The position numbers and the translations under genes were made by a program. A stretch of DNA of 15,139 nt from JAUWNJ01 sp034190305 (GTDB lineage Bacteria > Planctomycetota > Phycisphaerae > SM23-33), in NCBI GenBank assembly GCA_034190305.1, contig JAXHSV010000057.1, forward strand, positions 1 to 15,139. Direction: 5' to 3'. Below are positions 1 through 6,146 of this stretch, piece by piece (position 1 is the stretch's first letter; the number at the start of each line of letters is the position of its first letter). The notes under the pieces were generated by a model. It saw only the letters and a list, made by a program, of their open reading frames with translations. It made no database searches and was not told the origin of the DNA.

Positions 1-1028
1 TGAAAGCGCGCAACGCCGATGGCGGATGGGGTTTTGCGCCGGGTCAATCACACCCGGCGCTGACGGCGATGGCGCTCAAGGCCTTGCTCCAACACCCCCA
101 ATATGACAACGAATCAAAAGTGGTGTCGGATGGCTTCAAGTGCCTGCTTAAATTCCGCAAGGTTGACGGGGGGTTCTACATACCCAAGGAGGGCAACGCA
201 AACTACGTTACCTCTGTGGCGGTAATGGCATTTGCGGCGGCGAAGAATCCGGCGCACAAGACAGTTCTGGCTGACGCGGTGAAATTCCTCCGAGGACAAC
301 AGATTGTGCCCGGCTCAAAGACGCCGACCGGTCAGGACGTTGGCGAAAAGCACCCTTACGCCGGGGGCGTAAGTTACGGAAAGCACGGTCGGCCTGATTT
401 GAGCAATGTCGGGATGTGGATGGATGCGCTGCACGAAGCCGGCGTGCCCGCTGACGACCCGGCTATGCGAAGGGCACTGGCATTCGTGGCGAGACTACAG
501 AACCGGACCGAAGGGACTGAAGGACAGGCATTCGTCGTTCGCGGCGCCGACGACGGCGGATTCATCTACGCCGTCAGCCAAAAGGACGGAAAATTCGTCG
601 GTGAATCCAAGGCCGGCGCTAACCGGCGTGGCCTGCGGTCATACGGCTCGATGACATACACCGGATTCAAGAGCATGCTCTACGCCGACGTCGCCCGCAA
701 CGACCCGCGAGTCCGGGCGGCATACGGATGGATAAGAAAATACTGGCGCCTGGACTCCAATCCCAATATGCCTGAAGCGCAATCTAAGCAGGGCCTGTTT
801 TATTATTACCACGTTTTCGCCAAAGCGCTCCGCGCCTGGGGGCAGGACGAAATCCCGGATGTCCGAGGCGTCAAACACAACTGGCGAGAAGAGTTGATTG
901 ACGTACTGGCGGTTCGGCAAAAAAAGGACGGCTCATGGGTCAACAAGGATGAGCAACGATGGTATGAAGGAAATCCTGTGCTGGCGACATGCTATGCGGT
1001 TCTGGCGCTTCAGGAAACCTTGAAATGA
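1..1028 (+). CDS. Prenyltransferase/squalene oxidase repeat protein (5' partial)
   Basis: The reading frame is open from the left edge (first whole codon at base 3), so the gene begins upstream; the ATG at 69 is internal. About 341 residues are visible. The alpha-alpha-barrel repeats of the squalene-hopene cyclase/prenyltransferase superfamily are marked by QW-like motifs: NADGGWGFAPG at the extreme left, VDGGFYIP, DDGGFIYAV and KKDGSWVN near the C terminus, each followed by helices rich in Ala and Leu (for example HPALTAMALKALL). The clear catalytic DxDD motif of a true hopene cyclase is not seen, and the protein looks shorter than a roughly 630-residue cyclase. It is therefore better called a repeat-containing protein of unknown substrate; related proteins are frequent in planctomycetes and are often exported. 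Any signal peptide would lie outside the window. The TGA stop is followed at once by an AT-rich repeat and then the DUF1015 gene on the same strand. Family call is firm; function is not known. Confidence 0.85.
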   Translation, partial: KARNADGGWGFAPGQSHPALTAMALKALLQHPQYDNESKVVSDGFKCLLKFRKVDGGFYIPKEGNANYVTSVAVMAFAAAKNPAHKTVLADAVKFLRGQQIVPGSKTPTGQDVGEKHPYAGGVSYGKHGRPDLSNVGMWMDALHEAGVPADDPAMRRALAFVARLQNRTEGTEGQAFVVRGADDGGFIYAVSQKDGKFVGESKAGANRRGLRSYGSMTYTGFKSMLYADVARNDPRVRAAYGWIRKYWRLDSNPNMPEAQSKQGLFYYYHVFAKALRAWGQDEIPDVRGVKHNWREELIDVLAVRQKKDGSWVNKDEQRWYEGNPVLATCYAVLALQETLK

Positions 1029-1103
1029 TTTCCGATTTTCAATTTCCAATTTCCAATTGGAATGATGTGTGGTAGATTTTCCGTCCAATTGGAAATTGGA
1101 AAT
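1028..1103. repeat. Perfect 20-bp inverted repeat filling the gap before DUF1015
   Basis: Arm 1042-1061 and arm 1084-1103 are exact reverse complements over 20 bp, with a 22-nt loop (1062-1083). The arms are built from iterations of an AATTTCC unit. The element starts at the stop codon of the upstream gene, and its right arm covers the place of the ribosome site and the first two bases of the DUF1015 ATG (1102). The left part, 1028-1050, matches 10463-10485 at 20 of 23 bases, so this is one copy of a dispersed repeat. There is no T-tract, so it is not a standard terminator. Confidence 0.85.
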
Positions 1104-2385
1104 GGATATACGTTCTTTTCAGGGTTGGCGTTATAGCAGTGCCGACGGCGACATAAGCCGGTTCATTGCCCCGCCGTATGACGTCCTTTCACAGGCTGAC
1201 AAAAATGCTCTGCTGGCGGGCGACGAGTATAACATCGTTGCCGTCGATTTACCGCACGTTCCTCCAAAGCAGGTCGGGCCGGATGAGGTTTATCAGGCCG
1301 CCTCAGACCGTCTGGACGAATGGAAATCGTCGCACCTGCTGCGGCAGGACGACAAACCGGCGATTTATGCGTATCGGCAGGCTTACTCCTGGGCCGGCCT
1401 GACACATACACGCCATATGATGATATGTCGTGTCCGCGCGACCGAACTGGGCAGAGATGTTATCCCGCACGAGAAGACCTTCGCGGGTCCGAAGGCAGAC
1501 AGGCTAAAATTGACCGAATATACGCGGATGCAACTCTCGCCGATCTTCGGCTTCTACAACGATCCCGGGGGGGGGGTTGCGACAACGCTCCAATCGGCAA
1601 CCGACAAACAACCGGATTGCACCGGTTCTCTCAATGGCGTAACTGAGAAACTATGGGTTGTTTTCGACGAAAATATTATTGATTCGATCGCCTATGCTTT
1701 GTGCGACGAACCGGTATTTGTCGCCGACGGCCATCACCGTTATACCACGGCCTTGAATTACCGCGACAGCCTCGGCGAAATCGCTCCCGACCATCCAGCC
1801 AATTTCGTGATGTTCGTTCTTGTGGCGATGGACGATCCAGGTTTGATCGTACTGCCGACGCACCGTATCATTCGTGGTCTGAAGGATTTCAGCCTGGAGG
1901 AATTCATCGCCTCCACCAGCGACATTATGGATTACGAACCGGTCCGGTTGACTTGCGACGACGCTGTTGATGCTGATACCTTACTTAAACCTTTTGGTCG
2001 GACTTCCATGGCGTTTATTGGTCGAGGCAGCGCGTTCGTTGGTCGGCTGAAGGATACTTACACGATGACTGAGTTGGCGCCCGATAAAATCGACACCTGG
2101 CGGGAATTAGACGTGGTTATTCTGCATAAGTTGTTGATTGACAAAGGATTATCGGATTTGTGGACGGATGAGACGTCCCTGGATTACACAATCGACGGTC
2201 CGGCGGCGCTATCTGCCGTCGAGTCTGGTCAAGGCGACCTGGCGGTGCTGCTTCAGGGCGCGCCGATTCAGGCTGTGCGAGAAATTGCGTTATCCGGAGC
2301 CGTCATGCCTCACAAAAGCACCTATTTCTATCCCAAGGTTGCGACGGGAATGGTGTTGTACGAGGTTGGCGGAAAGTGCTCCTGA
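1102..2385 (+). CDS. DUF1015 family protein
   Basis: A 427-residue protein of the DUF1015 family (about 400-430 residues, function not established). Recognisable blocks are the N-terminal FIAPPYDVLS near residue 20, the central VADGHHRYTTA motif near residue 205, and the C-terminal MPHKSTYFYPKVATG block. No signal peptide or membrane segment is seen, so it is probably cytosolic. I chose the ATG at 1102 because family homology begins exactly at MDIRSFQGW; an in-frame GTG at 1069 would add 11 unrelated residues encoded by the inverted repeat. No clean Shine-Dalgarno sequence is present: the bases before the ATG belong to the right arm of the hairpin, so initiation may be limited by that structure. 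The gene contains a run of ten G (1567-1576) encoding Pro-Gly-Gly-Gly-Val with the frame intact. The next gene starts 22 nt after the stop. Family membership is certain; the biochemical role is unknown. Confidence 0.9.
   Translation: MDIRSFQGWRYSSADGDISRFIAPPYDVLSQADKNALLAGDEYNIVAVDLPHVPPKQVGPDEVYQAASDRLDEWKSSHLLRQDDKPAIYAYRQAYSWAGLTHTRHMMICRVRATELGRDVIPHEKTFAGPKADRLKLTEYTRMQLSPIFGFYNDPGGGVATTLQSATDKQPDCTGSLNGVTEKLWVVFDENIIDSIAYALCDEPVFVADGHHRYTTALNYRDSLGEIAPDHPANFVMFVLVAMDDPGLIVLPTHRIIRGLKDFSLEEFIASTSDIMDYEPVRLTCDDAVDADTLLKPFGRTSMAFIGRGSAFVGRLKDTYTMTELAPDKIDTWRELDVVILHKLLIDKGLSDLWTDETSLDYTIDGPAALSAVESGQGDLAVLLQGAPIQAVREIALSGAVMPHKSTYFYPKVATGMVLYEVGGKCS
1567..1576 (+). repeat. G10 mononucleotide tract inside DUF1015
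   Basis: Ten consecutive G within the codons for Pro-Gly-Gly-Gly-Val (about residues 155-161 of the ATG-1102 protein). The frame stays open across it. A gain or loss of one G would truncate the protein. Such tracts are slippage-prone in replication and transcription and also in sequencing. Confidence 0.95.
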
Positions 2386-2407
2386 TGTTATAGTTGTACA
2401 GCGAATC

Positions 2408-3154
2408 ATGGGTGAAGAGTTCCGACAGTTAAAGCATTCTGCCAGGCAGTTGATAGAGACGGACCGCGCCTTGGCCGGCGACGGTCTGGCGCCTGGTTCG
2501 CCGCTGGGCGAAACCGAGCATCAACAGGTGGGACGGGCGGGACCAAGGGCGTCCGTTTCCACCGAAGCCGGGCGAAAATCAGAAGAACTGGAGGCTATGG
2601 ATCTCGGCGAGGTTCGCGTTTGCACGAAGTGCGGACTGTGCAAAGGCAGGAACAAAACCGTCTTCGGTGAAGGCAACCCGGATGCGGACCTTGTATTCAT
2701 CGGCGAGGGCCCGGGCGCTGAAGAAGACAAACAGGGTCGTCCCTTCGTAGGCCGGGCCGGCGAATTGCTGACCAAAATGATCGCAGCAATGGGTCTGACG
2801 CGACAGGATGTGTTTATCGGTAACATCGTAAAGTGCCGCCCGCCAGGAAACCGCGCGCCAATGGCCGATGAGGTCGAAGCCTGCTGGGATTACCTAATCC
2901 GACAACTGCGAATAATCCAGCCCCGGATTATCGTTACTTTGGGCAACCCCGCCACACACGCCATGCTCAATACGACGGTTGGAATCACACGCCTCCGCGG
3001 GCAGTGGCAGTCGCTTCCGATACTGGATGCGGACCTTGCAGGTATAAAGGTCATGCCGACATTTCACCCCGCTTTCCTGCTTCGTCAATACACTCAGGAC
3101 AATCGCAAAAAAGTCTGGTCGGACCTCCAGCAAGTCATGCAGGAGTTGCGTTGA
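2408..3154 (+). CDS. Type 4 uracil-DNA glycosylase
   Basis: A 248-residue DNA repair enzyme predicted to remove uracil from DNA, starting base-excision repair. It is a family 4 (UdgA/thermophile-type) enzyme. The four presumed iron-sulfur cluster cysteines are C72 and C75 (in VCTKCGLC), C143 (KCRPPGNR) and C159, with the last pair spaced as in the family. Motif A is GEGPGAEED at 99-107 and the C-terminal active-site loop is HPAFLL from H220. The fold covers about residues 65-248. The first 60 residues are a polar, low-complexity extension that resembles no domain I know. I took the ATG at 2408, 22 nt after the DUF1015 stop; the open frame reaches back into DUF1015 in another phase but that part is a shadow. 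An internal ATG at 2597 lies only 2 nt after GGAGG, would give a 185-residue core enzyme and cannot be excluded. Enzyme family is confident; the exact start is not. Confidence 0.9.
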   Translation: MGEEFRQLKHSARQLIETDRALAGDGLAPGSPLGETEHQQVGRAGPRASVSTEAGRKSEELEAMDLGEVRVCTKCGLCKGRNKTVFGEGNPDADLVFIGEGPGAEEDKQGRPFVGRAGELLTKMIAAMGLTRQDVFIGNIVKCRPPGNRAPMADEVEACWDYLIRQLRIIQPRIIVTLGNPATHAMLNTTVGITRLRGQWQSLPILDADLAGIKVMPTFHPAFLLRQYTQDNRKKVWSDLQQVMQELR

Positions 3155-3333
3155 ACACGACGGACCTGCCTCCAACGAGACAGTTTGGGTCATCTGGACA
3201 AGACAGACAATTTGAGTTACGAACAGGATTGAGACTATCCCCTTTGACCCGGTGCAAAAAAATCCTTTGATAGAGACGACTTATGGCTTCTCTTCATGCC
3301 GTTATCGACTATCCTTGTTTTCTCTAAAAATCG

Positions 3334-5131
3334 CTAAATAGTTAATTTATCCCATAGTCGCCGCATAGCGTCATGCAGACCAATGTGGTAATCGACGACA
3401 TTGGTTGCCACGATGTCAAGATCGTCTTGCGTTATGAAATTGTTGCCGATCAGGAACTCTTTATTTTCGGTGAGCAACTGACGGATTGCCATCTCGGCGG
3501 CCTGTCCGAGGTCGGAAACTTCCGTTGTTTCCACATGGTATTGACTTTCTTTACATAACGAGCAGTACTTCACCCATAGGCTCATGGCGCCGATGCGTTT
3601 CCGGAGCAATTCATCATTACCAATCTGTTCGAGTGTCGTTTCAACCGAAACGGAAAGACCTTGTAGTTGCTCAACGCCCGCCAACGACGGCGGTTCATGC
3701 ATCAATCGCTCAACATCCGTCCGCACTTTTTCCATCACCTCGCCGGCGGGACCATAATAATGCGTAAAGAAATCATGTCGCGCCGCAGCAACGTCGAGGT
3801 TCACATCCCACAGAAGTCGATAGTACAGCCATTTGTTCAGCGGATCGGGAAAAACGCAGCTTGTCGGCGGGTCGCAATTGGAGAAACCGTCGAATCCCTG
3901 CTCAAAATAGAAACGCATCTCCGCTTGCATGTTCTGATGAGTTGGAATCAGCCACGCTCTTCCTTCGGTGTAACGTCCAAGCAGCAGGAGATCGTAATAG
4001 TATTCAAGCACCGTTCGTATTCCGCGATAGTTTTGTTTTTCTAAATAGTTGTTCCATGCCGACAGGTTTTCCCGGTAAAATTTACTTATCGTATGGTCAT
4101 TCGTAAAAGGTCCGTATTTTGATGCCTTGCGCGGGCGAGGGGCATACAACATGTCCATATCCCGTCCGTTTTCAACCAGTTCTGCCTTTTGAGGCGGTTC
4201 CTCGCTGCCGTGATAGGCGATCCAGCCAAAAATACCCTTCCAGCCACGCTTTTTGAGCTTGCGCCAAATATCGTTATGCACAAGCAGGCACCAATCGGTC
4301 GCGTTTAAATCCCTGGTTCGGCATTTTTCACAACGGCACAGCGCGGTGCGCCATTTGTCCGCCGACCACATGCTCATATAATCGGCATTCGGGCAGTTGG
4401 ACAGAACCCAGTTGACGGCATTGTCGGTGAACCATTTCATCGCCTCATGATTGGAAAAACAAAGTGTTTGGCCGTTTATGGCTGCGACTGCCCCTTTCAT
4501 TGGCGGGTAACCAGTCTTCATGTTCGGCGTAGTCCATCGTCTGGGGTTCACGACCATCGGAGAAAAATTGCTTCTGTACGAGCGCAGGCCAAATGTGTCC
4601 CCACCTGGTTTGCTTCAAGTCCAGTTGCCGGACAAGTTGCTCATGCTCCAGCGTAACCCCGCCACGAGTGAAGTTAAAACCCCACCGAATGTGGTCCTCG
4701 GGGGCGCCTTTGGATGCAAATCTGATAGCGAACGACGGTTCCCTTAAAATATCCAAATCCTGCCTGACGGCGACATCGGAACATTCGGGGATAATAATGC
4801 CTAATGGTTCCGTGTCGTAAAACCGACAGCCGATTTCTTCAAGCAGTGCGTACGCGCCGTAAATGCATCCACGCGGTACGGCCGATTCAATCACCAGATC
4901 ATCAGCGACGCCGTGGATGCGAAATCCGTCAAACTTTGCTGCGTTTTCACGCACACGAATTATAATGCGCGTTTCGGTGGTTTGTTGACAATCGGCAACA
5001 ATGGGCAGCTTAGCGCCACTCATTCGCTCCACGTATCGTTGTATCACCTGTGCTGCATATCCAGCAGCGCTGTCTTGCGATGCTGTGATAGTCGTCGCTG
5101 GTTTGCCATTAGAGCCCAATTTTTGAGACAT
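3334..5131 (-). pseudogene. DUF4838 glycosidase-like protein, frameshifted
   Basis: Two overlapping frames together encode one protein of about 598 residues. The upstream frame (5131 down to about 4490) gives an N-terminal domain like those preceding GH20/GH67 catalytic barrels: NGKPATTITA, then AAQVIQRYVERMSGAKLPIV and PRGCIYGAYALLEEIGCRFY. The downstream frame (about 4494 to 3334) gives the DUF4838 part, with INGQTLCFSN, CRCEKC and several aromatic blocks. The join is a +1 shift near 4491-4497, where the coding strand reads three A then four G; removing one base there restores a continuous DUF4838 protein ending at TAG 3334. It is either a real pseudogene or an assembly indel. The first frame is open up to a GTG at 5197, but ATG 5131 lies just before the conserved region. 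No normal signal peptide is present although many relatives are exported. The role is presumably polysaccharide processing, inferred from family only. The gene stands alone, convergent with the glycosylase gene. Confidence 0.75.
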
Positions 5132-5358
5132 AAACGTTCTTCGAAATATAGACAGCCGATCATGAGCCACATTTTCGCCAACAGGGTACAAAAGCACCCG
5201 AACAGACGCAAAAAATTTATCTTACCCGACCACTCATGGTCGAGGCTCACTAATCTCCCACTAGTGCAAATGCTTCGTGCGACTGAAATTAGGCTGTCTG
5301 GGCAAGATAGATAAACGTAATCTGTTTCTTGGGTGCATTCGCCTCAAGCATTACTTGC

Positions 5359-5374
5359 TTTTTTTTTTTTTTTT
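5359..5374. repeat. T16 mononucleotide tract
   Basis: Sixteen consecutive T in non-coding DNA, about 60 nt upstream of the promoter -35 box. The preceding CAAG/CTTG stem is too short for a convincing intrinsic terminator. It could act as an AT-rich upstream or bending element for the rightward promoter, which is inference. Confidence 0.9.
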
Positions 5375-5434
5375 GAAAAATTGTCGTGTAATTATCGCAA
5401 TTGATGTTAATATACATAATATGTGCAGGTTAAG

Positions 5435-5463
5435 TTGACTTTGGTATTGGACGATTCTAATAT
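5435..5463 (+). promoter_or_regulatory. Sigma70-type promoter for the signalling operon
   Basis: TTGACT at 5435-5440 and TAATAT at 5458-5463 are separated by exactly 17 bp. The -35 box matches consensus at 5 of 6 positions and the -10 box at 4 of 6. It would give a leader of roughly 75 nt before the ATG at 5545. Assignment is by pattern only. Confidence 0.6.
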
Positions 5464-5535
5464 TGTCTGGTCGGGTAGTGCAGAATTGAAGCCGTTACCT
5501 GCCAAGTAGTTTGCGCCATGACTTTATAATTATCC

Positions 5536-5540
5536 GGAGG
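5536..5540 (+). promoter_or_regulatory. Strong Shine-Dalgarno site for the HTH-receiver gene
   Basis: GGAGG followed by TAAC and the ATG at 5545. It is one of the clearest ribosome sites in the window and fixes the start of the first gene of the operon. Confidence 0.8.
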
Positions 5541-5544
5541 TAAC

Positions 5545-6132
5545 ATGTCCAAGTTACGGAATAAAAGTGTTTTCACCACGGGCGAAGTGGCTGATATTTG
5601 CAGGTTGAGCCAGCAGACAATAATTCGCTGTTTCGACAGCGGTCAGTTGGAAGGCTTTCGTGTACCGGGAAGCAAATTTCGGCGTATTCCGCGCGACAAA
5701 CTGAAGAAATTCATGCGCGAGCACGATATTCCTCTCGATGCGCTGGAATCCGACAAGATCAAGGTCCTGGTGGTCGATGATGATCCGGATATTGTGGAGA
5801 TGTTCGTGGACGCCCTTTCCCGCGACGGTCGATTCGAGACACGGACTGCCGGAACCGGTTTCGATGCGGGCGTTGAGGCCAACAGGTTCCGTCCTGATAT
5901 TGTGGTTCTTGACTATCTGCTTCCGGACATCAACGGTAACGTTGTTTGCAAGACAATCCGCCAGAGCGAAGACCTTCAGCACATTCGCATACTGATTATA
6001 TCCGGCGTGGTCAACAAGTCGGAGGTTGACGCTCTCCTCGAAGCCGGGGCAGACGACTTCATCAAAAAGCCGTTCAATATCGAAACGGTCATAGGTCGTA
6101 TTGTTGAACTCGTTCGTGGTAAACAGAAGTAG
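5545..6132 (+). CDS. Response regulator with N-terminal excisionase-type HTH and C-terminal receiver
   Basis: A 195-residue protein. Residues about 9-57 form a MerR/excisionase-like winged helix: FTTGEVADICRLSQQTI, then GFRVPGSKFRRIPRDKLKKF. Residues about 72-190 are a CheY-like receiver with the acidic pocket D78-D80, the phosphoacceptor D123 (VVLDYLLPD), the switch serine S153 (IISG) and the lysine of KKPF. Phosphorylation by a partner kinase should control DNA binding. The order is the reverse of most response regulators, in which the receiver comes first. The start is fixed by GGAGG four bases upstream. The kinase gene follows after 14 nt and is the obvious partner. Target promoters are unknown; its own upstream region is a candidate. 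Domain calls are confident; the regulated function is not visible. Confidence 0.93.
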   Translation: MSKLRNKSVFTTGEVADICRLSQQTIIRCFDSGQLEGFRVPGSKFRRIPRDKLKKFMREHDIPLDALESDKIKVLVVDDDPDIVEMFVDALSRDGRFETRTAGTGFDAGVEANRFRPDIVVLDYLLPDINGNVVCKTIRQSEDLQHIRILIISGVVNKSEVDALLEAGADDFIKKPFNIETVIGRIVELVRGKQK

Positions 6133-6146
6133 CGAGGCTTGTCGCT

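Larger units (their letters stand above)
5132..5544. other. Divergent intergenic region upstream of DUF4838 and the regulator operon
   Basis: About 410 nt between the two divergent starts (350 nt if the GTG at 5197 is used). It contains a 6-bp stem with a 4-nt loop (5227-5242), an 8-bp palindrome CACTAGTG (5259-5266), a run of 16 T (5359-5374) with only a weak 4-bp stem before it, and a sigma70-type promoter reading right (5435-5463). I see no convincing promoter for the leftward gene and no RNA gene. Confidence 0.6.

Noticed and set aside
2138..2407. N-terminal extension of the uracil-DNA glycosylase frame into DUF1015
   Set aside because: These codons overlap the conserved C-terminal MPHKSTYFYPK block of DUF1015 in another phase and encode an Arg-rich shadow.
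3004..3270. Short + strand frame over the end of the glycosylase and the following gap
   Set aside because: It overlaps the conserved HPAFLL region in another phase; its tail in the gap has no features of a gene.
5341..5380. Intrinsic terminator formed with the T16 tract
   Set aside because: The only stem directly before the T run is 4 bp (CAAG/CTTG) and no gene on the + strand ends nearby.
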